Assembly (NCBI GenBank): GCA_947164865.1
Contig: CAMUYA010000022.1
Span: 1-61,179, forward strand
Source: an uncultured Lachnospiraceae bacterium
GTDB taxonomy: Bacteria > Bacillota > Clostridia > Lachnospirales > Lachnospiraceae
Length of the DNA: 61,179 nt
Reading direction: 5' to 3'
This document shows positions 20,920-29,288 of this stretch, piece by piece. The stretch's first letter is position 1, and every line of letters begins with the position of its first letter. The notes beneath the pieces were generated by a model, which saw nothing but the letters and a program-made list of their open reading frames with translations, was not told the DNA's origin and ran no database searches. Both the position numbers and the translations under genes were made by a program.

Positions 20920-22254
20920 TCATTTCTCTGCAAAATCTACAAATGATATATTCAGCGATACGAAACCTGATATTCCGTTAACGCTTCCCTTTCTGCTGTA
21001 CTGCCACATGGAGAACTTGTAGGGGTAATCGGGGAGGTCTCCCTCCTGCTTAAGCCAGAAATCATATTCTGTGAGCTTTGACAGGTCAACTTCCTTTATA
21101 AGCCATTCCTTATCGCCAAAAATGCAGCCGGTAAAACCGCTCTCCGTGATCTTTTGAAGAAACGCAAGTGCAATTTCGGTTTTCTCACTCTTTGAAAGAG
21201 CCTCTATGCGGGCTGTATCATTATCAACAAACCCCATATCAAAGGCCACAGGGTATTCCAGATGATATTCGCCCACGGAATCAATCACAAGCTGGGCTTC
21301 TTCCTGTGCTTCCTCTACAGTTATAGCCTGGGAAGAAAAATAAACACCAACATCAAGCCCCGCATCCTTGGCGCGCTTGATGTTGTCGAAGAAGTATTCG
21401 TCCGCTATTATCTGACCTGTACCGTATCCCCTTGTTCCAAGGCGGATCATCACATAATCGATACCGTCCTTTTTAACTTTATTAAAATCAATATAATCCT
21501 GATATTTGGAAATATCCACGCCGACATATGACACCTTGGTGCCGTCGACATAGTATTCCATCCTGTTATCCTTGCATATCAGGTTGGTGTAGTCGTAATC
21601 CGATTTGGGAAGATACTGCGAGATGGTGACCCACTCTTCCTCGCCGTCGCGGTTTACCACAAGGGTATGCTTTCCGTCATTGGATTCATCGGTTACATTC
21701 TCTCCGTCGCCGGTTCCTTTGTCATCTGTTTTATCACCGGTTTCTTTGCTGTCCTTACCGTCCTTATCTTTTCCGGAAGATGCCTCTTCTTTTTTATCGT
21801 CGTTTTTCTCGTCGTTTTTCTCCCCGTTCTTAACCGCATCGTCGTTTTTTTCCGCATCTTCTTCATCGGTTTCCGCGTCGTCTTCCGTGTCGTCTTCGGT
21901 TTCCTCCGGATAAGCATCCCAGAAATCAAGCTCATCCGGCGACTGAACTCCGGATGTTTCCGGTTCGGGTTCTTCTTCAAGGACCGCCGAGGTTCCGTCA
22001 GCTTTTGACATTGCGTTCTCTATCGTCTCATCAACCTTGCTGTCGATCTTTTGGGATATCTCGGTAAAATCCACTTTTTTATTCTTATTCTTAACGGCGG
22101 GGACAACGGCTATAGCCAGAATCAGAACGACCGAAAGACCCGCTACGGCCACTACCGCACCAAGCTGTGGTGTTATCTTATTATCGCCCGGATCTTTCAG
22201 TTTCATTTGATCTATTACGCCTCTTGATTCTTGTCTGTGACTGAATACCATCAC
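20920..22254 (-). CDS. membrane-anchored GH25-fold protein, probably catalytically defective
   Basis: A 444-residue protein with a short cytosolic N-terminus, one TM helix (about 33-53), an extracellular acidic Asp/Glu/Lys low-complexity stalk (about 92-195), and a GH25 (Chalaropsis-type muramidase) domain at about 243-440. The first catalytic-site Asp is kept (VGVDISKYQ, about 247), as is the Asp of the DxE pair (about 339). The Glu of that pair is Gly (FDMG, about 341), and the late Asp of the usual VDLN segment is Ser (VSLN, about 433). It may bind or weakly process peptidoglycan. The start is uncertain: GTG at 22254, ATG at 22251, or ATG at 22206 (MKLKDPGD). It begins 34 nt after rnfB, so readthrough from rnf is possible. 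Confidence 0.85.
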   Translation of the reverse strand: MMVFSHRQESRGVIDQMKLKDPGDNKITPQLGAVVAVAGLSVVLILAIAVVPAVKNKNKKVDFTEISQKIDSKVDETIENAMSKADGTSAVLEEEPEPETSGVQSPDELDFWDAYPEETEDDTEDDAETDEEDAEKNDDAVKNGEKNDEKNDDKKEEASSGKDKDGKDSKETGDKTDDKGTGDGENVTDESNDGKHTLVVNRDGEEEWVTISQYLPKSDYDYTNLICKDNRMEYYVDGTKVSYVGVDISKYQDYIDFNKVKKDGIDYVMIRLGTRGYGTGQIIADEYFFDNIKRAKDAGLDVGVYFSSQAITVEEAQEEAQLVIDSVGEYHLEYPVAFDMGFVDNDTARIEALSKSEKTEIALAFLQKITESGFTGCIFGDKEWLIKEVDLSKLTEYDFWLKQEGDLPDYPYKFSMWQYSRKGSVNGISGFVSLNISFVDFAEK

Positions 22255-22287
22255 AATTAAAGTTACGTATTCAAAACAGATATCATT

Positions 22288-23085
22288 TTACGGATTAACA
22301 ATGATCTTCTTGGGGCATTTGGATGCACATATGCCGCATCCCACGCACTTGCTCTGGTCGATCACCGCATGGTTGTCCACAAGCTCTATGGCAAGCTTAG
22401 GGCAGTTTCTTACGCAGATTCCGCAGCCTATACAGCCTACGTTACATGCTTTCATTGTTACAGGGCCTTTATCCTTTGAGCTGCAGCCCACAGCATATTT
22501 TGCCTTGTAGGGAATAAGAGAAATAAGATGCTTGGGACATGCCGCCACGCACTTTCCGCAGGCTTTGCATTTCTCTCTGTCAACCACGGCTACGCCATTT
22601 TCGACATGTATTGCATCAAAGGGACAAGCCTTTACACATGTTCCGAATCCGAGGCATCCGCTGTTGCAACTCTTGGGTCCGCCGTTCGGAACAAATTCAA
22701 GCATACGGCAATCCTGAGCACCTGTGTACTCATAATCGGTATTTGCCTTTTCGCAGTCACCCTTGCAGGCAACATAAGCTACCATCTTTTCGCTCGATCC
22801 GGCATCTACACCCATGATCTCGGCGATCCTTTTACCCACTGCCTCTCCGCCTACAGGGCAGCCGTTAACGGGAGCCTCCCCGGCAGCTATGGCTGCGGCA
22901 AGTCCGGAACATCCCGGATATCCGCATCCTCCGCAGTTATTCCCGGGAAGAGCCGCAAGCACAGCTTCCTCCTGAGGATTGACCTCCGTCTTAAAAGCTA
23001 TTCCCGCAAATCCGAGGAAAAGCCCGACAAATACTCCTACCGCCGCCACTATTCCGGCAGCTATAAGGATTCCTGTTATATTCAT
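22288..23085 (-). CDS. rnfB: Rnf complex iron-sulfur subunit B
   Basis: A 265-residue subunit of the ferredoxin:NAD+ oxidoreductase ion pump. It has one N-terminal TM helix (about 5-28), then a 4Fe-4S domain (CGGCGYPGC...GCPVGG, about 53-80). Several ferredoxin-type motifs follow: CGFGTCVKACP, CKACGKCVAACP, CIGCGICVRNCP and CVGCGICASKCP. It is the likely entry point for electrons from reduced ferredoxin. As in clostridial Rnf operons it is the last gene (C-D-G-E-A-B). A GGGAGG site lies 9 nt before the ATG. Confidence 0.97.
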   Translation of the reverse strand: MNITGILIAAGIVAAVGVFVGLFLGFAGIAFKTEVNPQEEAVLAALPGNNCGGCGYPGCSGLAAAIAAGEAPVNGCPVGGEAVGKRIAEIMGVDAGSSEKMVAYVACKGDCEKANTDYEYTGAQDCRMLEFVPNGGPKSCNSGCLGFGTCVKACPFDAIHVENGVAVVDREKCKACGKCVAACPKHLISLIPYKAKYAVGCSSKDKGPVTMKACNVGCIGCGICVRNCPKLAIELVDNHAVIDQSKCVGCGICASKCPKKIIVNP

Positions 23086-23100
23086 CCTTCTTTTCCTCCC

Positions 23101-23694
23101 TTAAAGTAATCCCGAAAACCCGCAGAAGGCGATGGCCATAAGCCCTGCCGTAAGGAGCACGGAAGGCATTCCCTTAAAGCTCTGCGGAATATCGTTGTAT
23201 TCCATTTTTTCTCTTATTCCGGCAAGGATCACGATAGCAATGGTGAATCCAAGCGCAGTAGCAAATCCGTTTACGACTCCGGTTCCTATGCCGTAGTTTT
23301 TCTGCACATTGGTGAGTGCCACACCGAGTACCGCGCAGTTGGTGGTGATTAGAGGCAGATACACGCCCAGCGCTTCGTAGAGTGAGGGTATTGCCTTCTT
23401 TAAGAACATTTCAACAAACTGAACCAGTGCCGCTATTACGAGTATGAACACGATTGTCTGCAAAAATGTGATGTTGAGCGGTATAAGAATGAATTTGTAG
23501 ATAACTCCGGCTACAGCACTTGCCAGAGTAATTACAAATATGACCGCAGCGCCCATTCCGGCCGCAGTCTTTATCTTCTTTGAAACGCCAAGGAAGGGAC
23601 AAAGTCCCAGGAACTGGCTGAGCACAACATTCGATACCAGCGAGGAACCCACCATGAGGATCAAAAGATCTCTGATACTTGTGATATTATTCAT
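23101..23694 (-). CDS. rnfA: Rnf complex membrane subunit A
   Basis: A 197-residue integral membrane subunit with six hydrophobic helices, homologous to RnfE. The family-typical segments VLSQFLGLCPFLGVSKK near the N-terminus and LITTNCAVLGVAL in the middle are present; the cysteines in them are those proposed to hold an iron-sulfur centre with RnfE. Its start overlaps the rnfE stop by 8 nt, indicating translational coupling. The SD is GAGGAG. Confidence 0.97.
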   Translation of the reverse strand: MNNITSIRDLLILMVGSSLVSNVVLSQFLGLCPFLGVSKKIKTAAGMGAAVIFVITLASAVAGVIYKFILIPLNITFLQTIVFILVIAALVQFVEMFLKKAIPSLYEALGVYLPLITTNCAVLGVALTNVQKNYGIGTGVVNGFATALGFTIAIVILAGIREKMEYNDIPQSFKGMPSVLLTAGLMAIAFCGFSGLL

Positions 23695-24700
23695 CTTTTT
23701 CTCCTCCTTCCCAACCTTCTGCCTGCGCGTTTTCTTCTGCCTCTTCCGTCTCTTTTACAGCGTCTGCCGATTCATTGATGGTTTCAGCGGATCCGTCTGA
23801 AGACTCGGCCTGTTCATCGGCTTTAACCTCTTCCTCAGCATTTTCTTCTGCTTTTGCATCAGCATTTTTTTCTGCTTTCGCACCGGTTTTTTCTTCGGTT
23901 TTCTCTTCGGTTTTCTCTTCGGTTTTATCTTCTGCTTTTTCAGGTTTTGCGGCTGTTTTTTCATTCTTTGCCGCATTTACCTCGGGATTTTTGACGGGAG
24001 CTCCCGCATCGTAAAACCTCTTTGAACATGCGGTATCGGAGCAGGAAGCACAGTCTTCGCTGCATCCGGAGCCAACCTTGGAAACGTCTTTCCCTTTGGC
24101 GGCGAGCTTATTCTTAACGAAATTCTGAATGGCTGTAAGCATCGCAAGCACAAAGAACGCACCGGGCGCGAGCACAAATATATTGATGTTTACATATCCG
24201 TCCGGAAGAATGTGATACCCGAATACCGCACCTGTCCCGAGCAGCTCTCTTACAGCGCCGATGATGGTGAGCGCTATGGAAAATCCTATTCCCATTCCCA
24301 GTCCGTCAAAGAAAGACGGAATCGGAGGATTGTGATATGCGTAGCTCTCGGCTCTTCCGAGTATGATACAGTTAACGACTATCAGCGGTATATACACACC
24401 GAGCGCTACATTGAGCGAAGGCAGATAGGCTTCCAGAAGAAGCTGCACCATGGTAACAAATGATGCGACTATAACTATGAATGCCGGTATCCTCACTCTG
24501 TTAGGAATAAACTTCCGAAGAAGTGAAATGATGAGGTTACTGAGTGCCAGCACCGCAGTGGTGGTAAGTCCCATACCAAGGCCGTTCATTGCGGAAGTGG
24601 TAACCGCAAGGGTGGGGCACATTCCCAGTGTAAGTACAAGGGTGGGGTTTTCTTTGATCACGCCGTTAAAGAGGCGTTCTGCTACACTATTCTGTTTCAT
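23687..24700 (-). CDS. rnfE: Rnf complex membrane subunit E with long acidic C-terminal tail
   Basis: The first roughly 200 of 337 residues are a standard RnfE: six TM helices, LGMCPTLAVT, and LIVVNCIILGRAE with its conserved Cys. The tail has a four-cysteine cluster (about 213, 217, 220, 225: C-x3-C-x2-C-x4-C). It then continues for more than 100 residues of Lys/Glu/Ala-rich sequence, including three near-identical KTEE units encoded by a 12-bp tandem repeat. Typical RnfE proteins are about 200-235 residues long, so the last 100 or so are extra. The start overlaps the end of rnfG by 14 nt. The role of the tail is unknown. Confidence 0.95.
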   Translation of the reverse strand: MKQNSVAERLFNGVIKENPTLVLTLGMCPTLAVTTSAMNGLGMGLTTTAVLALSNLIISLLRKFIPNRVRIPAFIVIVASFVTMVQLLLEAYLPSLNVALGVYIPLIVVNCIILGRAESYAYHNPPIPSFFDGLGMGIGFSIALTIIGAVRELLGTGAVFGYHILPDGYVNINIFVLAPGAFFVLAMLTAIQNFVKNKLAAKGKDVSKVGSGCSEDCASCSDTACSKRFYDAGAPVKNPEVNAAKNEKTAAKPEKAEDKTEEKTEEKTEEKTGAKAEKNADAKAEENAEEEVKADEQAESSDGSAETINESADAVKETEEAEENAQAEGWEGGEKDE

Positions 24701-25367
24701 CTACAGTCACCCTCCCCTCTGCTATGGCTTTTTCAAAGATCTCGGATGCGGCTTCAAGGCCTCCGTTTACTGCGTTAACAAACGCTTTGGTAGTGATGGT
24801 CGCGCCGCTTATGGCGTCGATCTCGTTATCCTCGGTCTTTCCCGTCTTGGTATATGTGAAGGACTCCTCCTGCTTTCCCGCAAACTGGGGAACAAGCACT
24901 TCCCCGGCTCTCATTCCGAGGCCTGCCGTCTCGGATATAGAAAGGATCGATACTCCCTTGAGTACGGAGGGCGTCTCATAAGGATCCACTCCGATGTAAA
25001 GGACTATATTTCCGCCGTATCCTTCGGATGATGTAGTCTCTATCACATATCCCTTAAACTCATTTGAAGAAGTGTAAGCCTCATATACAGTACCTATGCT
25101 CACACCGTTCTCCGACAGATCCGCCGAAACATTTCTTCCGGGTTCGTACTCTATTTCTTTAAAGTCAGAGGCATCCGGCATAACCTCGCTGCAGGCTCTG
25201 TTGATGGCGAGCTGCTGCTGATATTCACGGGGCTGCTTGGTAAGCTCGTAAACAAACCCGAGCAAAAGCCCTGCTACCAATGTGATGGCAATGAGAGCAC
25301 CGGCTTCTTTTAACATCACACCGTAATCTTTGGGGGATGCTTTAGCTGTCTTTGATGACCCTGCCAT
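24687..25367 (-). CDS. rnfG: Rnf complex FMN-binding subunit G
   Basis: A 226-residue subunit with one N-terminal TM helix (about 20-42) and an extracytoplasmic FMN domain. The flavinylation motif SGATITTKAF (about 184-193) marks the Thr that carries covalent FMN. GLGMRAGEV and the YGG segment (SSEGYGGNIVLYIGVDP) are typical of the NqrC/RnfG fold. Its stop overlaps the start of rnfE, and it starts 1 nt after rnfD. Covalent FMN attachment needs an ApbE-type transferase, which is not in this window. Confidence 0.97.
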   Translation of the reverse strand: MAGSSKTAKASPKDYGVMLKEAGALIAITLVAGLLLGFVYELTKQPREYQQQLAINRACSEVMPDASDFKEIEYEPGRNVSADLSENGVSIGTVYEAYTSSNEFKGYVIETTSSEGYGGNIVLYIGVDPYETPSVLKGVSILSISETAGLGMRAGEVLVPQFAGKQEESFTYTKTGKTEDNEIDAISGATITTKAFVNAVNGGLEAASEIFEKAIAEGRVTVDETE

Positions 25368-25368
25368 A

Positions 25369-26343
25369 TCACTTCACCCCCTTCTGCTGTGCCTTGAAAG
25401 CCTTTCTTGTATATCCGAAAGGAACAGGCGCAGTTACTTTTTCTATAAGCGGAACAATAAGGTTTCCGATGATGATCGCATAGGAAACACCTTCCGCTCC
25501 GGGCCCGAATAATCTGAACACTCCTGTGAGAAGCCCCAGGAATATTCCATAGAATATCTGACCCCATTTTGTGATGGGCCTCGTGGTGTAATCGGTGGCC
25601 ATGAAGAAAGCACCCAGCATGAGTCCGCCGCCCGAAAGGTGTGCGGCGATATATCCCGGATCGGCTCCGTGCCCGCCAAATATCATGATAAATACAACAA
25701 ATGATATAAGATAGCTTGCAGGTACGCGCAGATCTATAACTCCCACAAGGATCAGGAAGCAGGCACCTATCACGATGGAGATCATCGATGTCTCACCGAT
25801 AGTTCCCGCTGTCTTTCCGATGATCATGTTCTGGATATTGATCTCTTCTCCTGCCTTTAACGCAGCAAGAGGAGTGGCTCCCGTAAAGGCATCGGTCTCA
25901 AATGCAGTCATTGCAGTCGGAAACGAGATCAACAGAAAGCACCTTGCTGCAAGCGCGGGATTCATAAAATTCTGCCCGATGCCTCCAAAGAGCATCTTGA
26001 CTACAAATATTGCAAAAAACGATCCAAGAGCCGCCATCCACAAAGGAATGGTGACCGGAAGATTCAGTGCAAGCAAAAGACCCGTAACAACTGCGGAAAG
26101 ATCCGCTATCGTCTGCTTTTTCTTAAATATGAGATTTGATAAAAACTCGGTAAGAACAGCCGATGCGACACAAGTAGCAACTACAAACACGGCCCTGATA
26201 CCGAAATTAAAGATTCCAAAGCCCGTGGCCGGCATAAGACCTATAATTACCATGAGCATGATGGAACTTGTGGTTACCTTCGACCTCACATGAGGATTCG
26301 AGGATATTTTATAAAGCTTTTCAACGTTTTTTTCTTCAGCCAT
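25369..26343 (-). CDS. rnfD: Rnf complex membrane subunit D
   Basis: A 324-residue integral membrane subunit with about ten hydrophobic segments, related to NqrB. The covalent-FMN motif TGATPL is at about 160-165 (after TAFETDAF). It also shows the typical LLALNLP and FGGIGQNFMNPALAARCFL sequences. It takes part in electron transfer across the membrane and ion translocation. The SD is weaker than in its neighbours; it lies 50 nt downstream of rnfC. Confidence 0.97.
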   Translation of the reverse strand: MAEEKNVEKLYKISSNPHVRSKVTTSSIMLMVIIGLMPATGFGIFNFGIRAVFVVATCVASAVLTEFLSNLIFKKKQTIADLSAVVTGLLLALNLPVTIPLWMAALGSFFAIFVVKMLFGGIGQNFMNPALAARCFLLISFPTAMTAFETDAFTGATPLAALKAGEEINIQNMIIGKTAGTIGETSMISIVIGACFLILVGVIDLRVPASYLISFVVFIMIFGGHGADPGYIAAHLSGGGLMLGAFFMATDYTTRPITKWGQIFYGIFLGLLTGVFRLFGPGAEGVSYAIIIGNLIVPLIEKVTAPVPFGYTRKAFKAQQKGVK

Positions 26344-26393
26344 TTTACGTTATTACTCTCGCTCCCTTCTGTTATCTGCTTTATTCATTGCTC

Positions 26394-27713
26394 CTACTTT
26401 TTTCTCCTGTTTGCAAGCTCGATCTTTCTCATGGATTTGATGCTTTGCGTAAGAGGTCTCTTTGCAGGACAGATAAAGCTGCAGCATCCGCACTCGCAGC
26501 ACTCCATTCCTCCGCCTTTCACGAAGCCTTCCATGTCGGAATGCTCCGCACAGTCAGCCAGGTGGCTGGGCATCACGCGCCCGGGGCAGACATCCACGCA
26601 TCTTCCGCACTTAATGCAGGCTGTGGGCTCTGATGCGGATACTTCATCTTTGGTGAATGCAAGAAGCGCCGTTGATGTCTTGGTTGACGGTGCATTGAGG
26701 TCAAACATCGAAAAGCCCATCATCGGTCCTCCGCATATGATCTTTTCGGGCTTTGTCTTAAATCCGCCGTCAGCGTCGAGGATCTCCTGATAACTGATCC
26801 CTATGGGGATCTTGAAGTTTCTGGGATCGGCGACCGCATCGCCGGTGACCGTAACGATCCTTTCCATGAGCGGCTTTCCGTACACCACAGCGTTATAGAT
26901 AGCAACAAGGGTATCCACGTTGTCTACGATACATCCCGCATCGGCAGGGAGCATGGTAGAGTTGATCTTTCTACCGGTGGTGGCGCTTATGAGCATACGT
27001 TCGGCACCCTGGGGATACTTGGTATATACTCCCTTTACCGTTATTCTTTTGTCCTCGTGAGTGAGCTTTTTAAGAAGCGCTATACAGTCGGGCTTATTCT
27101 CCTCGATAGCAATAATGCCGTGAGCATTGTCAAAAAGACGAAGGAGGATCTTCATTCCGCCTACGACCTTTTCGGGCTCCTCAAGCATCCTGCGATAATC
27201 GCTGGTAAGATAAGGCTCGCACTCCGCGCAGTTTGCTATGACGTAAGAAATATTGGACGGATCCTTGGGGGAGAGCTTAACATGCGTAGGAAATCCCGCA
27301 CCACCCATACCTACTATGCCGGCATCTTTGACCGCATTGATGATCTCTTCGCTCGTTGAAAGGTTCCAATCCATAAGAGCATTATAATTAACCTCTTCAT
27401 CAAGTCCGTCATTTTCGATGATTATGCTGTTTACCATATCGCCGGTCACAACACGCCTTGGCTCGATGGCAGTAACGGTACCTGACACTGCTGAAAAAAC
27501 AGGTGCGGAAACAAAACCTCCCGCTTCGGCTATCTTCTGCCCGCGAAGCACCCTGTCACCTTTTTCCACAACAGGCACTGCGGGAGCGCCTATATGCTGT
27601 GAAAGAGGGTATACCAGCACTTTTCCGGCCTTTAATTCTGTGATGGGCTTATCCTTTGACAGTTCCTTTCCCTCGAAAGGATGGACACCGCCCGAAAACG
27701 TAAATCTGGGCAT
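26394..27713 (-). CDS. rnfC: Rnf complex NADH-binding subunit C
   Basis: A 439-residue peripheral subunit on the cytosolic face and first gene of the operon. An N-terminal barrel-sandwich segment precedes the Rossmann-like NADH/FMN region with GIVGMGGAGFPTHVK (about 134-148) and ANCAECEPYL. Two 4Fe-4S motifs follow near the C-terminus: CIKCGRCVDVCP and CCECGCCSFICP. NAD+ reduction by electrons from ferredoxin occurs here. AGGAG lies 7 nt before the ATG. The 124-nt upstream region has a TACAAT that could be a -10 box, but no convincing -35. Confidence 0.97.
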   Translation of the reverse strand: MPRFTFSGGVHPFEGKELSKDKPITELKAGKVLVYPLSQHIGAPAVPVVEKGDRVLRGQKIAEAGGFVSAPVFSAVSGTVTAIEPRRVVTGDMVNSIIIENDGLDEEVNYNALMDWNLSTSEEIINAVKDAGIVGMGGAGFPTHVKLSPKDPSNISYVIANCAECEPYLTSDYRRMLEEPEKVVGGMKILLRLFDNAHGIIAIEENKPDCIALLKKLTHEDKRITVKGVYTKYPQGAERMLISATTGRKINSTMLPADAGCIVDNVDTLVAIYNAVVYGKPLMERIVTVTGDAVADPRNFKIPIGISYQEILDADGGFKTKPEKIICGGPMMGFSMFDLNAPSTKTSTALLAFTKDEVSASEPTACIKCGRCVDVCPGRVMPSHLADCAEHSDMEGFVKGGGMECCECGCCSFICPAKRPLTQSIKSMRKIELANRRKK

Positions 27714-27836
27714 CTCAATCTCCTATTGATATTTTTTGTAAATAGATGTGTATAAGAGCAAACACTAAATTTTATTGTACTCTTTTTCTCATAAAAATAC
27801 CACTATATTCTTGCCTTTAAATATGATATGATACTA

Positions 27837-28001
27837 GGGTCGAAAGGTCATAAATGCGAGTTATGCTCGCATAAACAAGCATTTTGACCTTGAGACCCGA
27901 ACAAACATGAGTAAGCAGCAATTTCCTTGTTCGCAGGGAAATCAGCGGATTACGAATGGTTGTAGGATTGCGGGAGTTTCGAAGAAACGAAGCAATCCGC
28001 T
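27837..28001 (+). ncRNA. candidate structured RNA or leader element
   Basis: This part of the 334-bp intergenic space between rnfC and the divergent exonuclease gene holds nested helices. Stem 1 is GGGTC..AAGGTCA (27837-27850) with TGACCTT..GACCC (27885-27898), enclosing a perfect ATGCGAG/CTCGCAT hairpin. Stem 2 is CGAACAA/TTGTTCG (27898-27904, 27927-27933). Stem 3 is AGCGGATT/AATCCGCT (27944-27951, 27994-28001). An alternative, GGATTGC/GCAATCC (27965-27971, 27992-27998), with inner GTTTC/GAAAC, uses the same right arm, so the two are mutually exclusive. It lies 46 nt upstream of the exonuclease ATG. I match it to no known riboswitch; a repeat element is the main alternative. Confidence 0.5.
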
Positions 28002-28047
28002 GTATCATTAGAGGATCGGTACAAGGGGCGGGAACAGGAGCCATACA

Positions 28048-29151
28048 ATGAAGATTTCAAAAGAAACCCTGGAAGAATTTGATATTGATTATGACATTTC
28101 GCGTCTTGCGCCTCCTGAAGAAGTCGTCTTTCTTGACATAGAGACGACGGGATTCACCGCGCGCAGTTCATACCTGTATATGATAGGATGCGCATACTAT
28201 TCAAACGGACGCTGGTGCACCATCCAGTGGCTGGCCGAAAGGTATGAACAGGAAGTGGAAATACTTAACGCCTTTTTTGAATTTGTAAAAGGTTTTAAGT
28301 ATGTAGTACATTTTAACGGAAATCAGTTTGACCTTCCTTATATCACGCAGAAATGTGCCCAGCTGGAGCTTGACTGCCCTCTTGATGATCTCAAGGGTAT
28401 AGACCTTTATAAAAGGATCTCTCCCTGTAAAGTATTCCTCGGGCTTTCAAACTGCAAGCAGAAAACAATGGAGAAATTCCTCGGTATCGACCGCACCGAT
28501 GCTTTCAGCGGCGGCGAGCTTATCGGGGTTTATCATGATTACGTAAAAGATCCGTCCGAATTCTCAAGGAACACTCTCCTTCTTCACAACGAGGATGATC
28601 TTAAGGGAATGCTTTCCATTCTTCCGATGCTTTCGTACCATGACCTTTTCAACGAGAGCGTGCATGTAAAAAAAGCTTCCGCTGAGACCTACACTGATCG
28701 TGCCGGAGAAACCAGGCAGGAGCTTATTCTTATCGCAGATCTGCCTGTATATCTTCCAAAGCCGGTCACCGCTTCGGCAAACGGATGTTATTTCCACGGG
28801 GAAGGTGCCGAAGGCTCATTCCGCATTCCCATCTACACCGAGGAAATGAAGTATTATTACGCAAATTACAAGGATTATTACTATCTTCCCGAGGAGGACG
28901 TAGCGCTTCATAAATCCGTGGCATCATTTGTGGACAAGGATCACCGCACCCAGGCCACTGCATCCACCTGCTATACCAGAAAGGAATCACGCTATCTTCC
29001 TCAGTTTGAGATACTTTTTGAGCCCATCTTCCGCCGCGAATACCGCAGTAAGGAAGTTTTCTTCGAGCTCACCGATGAATTAAAGCGCGACCGCGCCGCA
29101 TTCACCGAATATGCCAATCACATATTACAGATGATCGGAACCACCTACTAA
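28048..29151 (+). CDS. RNase H-fold 3'-5' exonuclease-like protein (YprB type)
   Basis: A 367-residue plus-strand protein. The first 200 residues carry a DEDD-type exonuclease core: Exo I FLDIETTGF (about 29-37), Exo II HFNGNQFDLPYI (Asp about 98), and Exo III LLHNEDDLKGML near 180. This matches the YprB subfamily of Firmicutes. The C-terminal 150 residues, rich in Tyr, Lys and Glu, are an accessory region without a recognised motif. It probably acts on nucleic acid in the cytosol; the substrate is unknown. The SD is GGAG, 7 nt before the ATG. Its leader may include the structured element at 27837-28001. Confidence 0.88.
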   Translation: MKISKETLEEFDIDYDISRLAPPEEVVFLDIETTGFTARSSYLYMIGCAYYSNGRWCTIQWLAERYEQEVEILNAFFEFVKGFKYVVHFNGNQFDLPYITQKCAQLELDCPLDDLKGIDLYKRISPCKVFLGLSNCKQKTMEKFLGIDRTDAFSGGELIGVYHDYVKDPSEFSRNTLLLHNEDDLKGMLSILPMLSYHDLFNESVHVKKASAETYTDRAGETRQELILIADLPVYLPKPVTASANGCYFHGEGAEGSFRIPIYTEEMKYYYANYKDYYYLPEEDVALHKSVASFVDKDHRTQATASTCYTRKESRYLPQFEILFEPIFRREYRSKEVFFELTDELKRDRAAFTEYANHILQMIGTTY

Positions 29152-29213
29152 AGAGGCCGCATCCCCGCGGAGCGTTTTCACATTACAAAGGTTTGGACAG
29201 AAATATATACCAA

Positions 29214-29244
29214 CAAAAATAAGCCGGGAGAACCCCAGCTTATT
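29214..29244 (-). terminator. terminator of cheR
   Basis: Minus-strand AATAAGCTGGG / CCCGGCTTATT stem with a 4-5 base loop, followed by a T-run, 45 nt after the cheR stop. It also lies downstream of the convergent exonuclease gene and could serve both. Confidence 0.85.
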
Positions 29245-29288
29245 GCTTTTGATTAAAAGAGCTACATACTGATTGTCAACAGTTATGA

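Noticed and set aside
23755..24014. Overlapping frames on both strands within the rnfE tail
   Set aside because: Low-complexity coding sequence leaves all frames open. The rnfE frame is continuous with the conserved membrane domain and overlaps rnfA correctly.
27714..27836. Promoters for rnfC or for the divergent exonuclease gene
   Set aside because: TACAAT and TATGAT boxes are present, but no acceptable -35 element lies at the right distance, so I do not annotate them.
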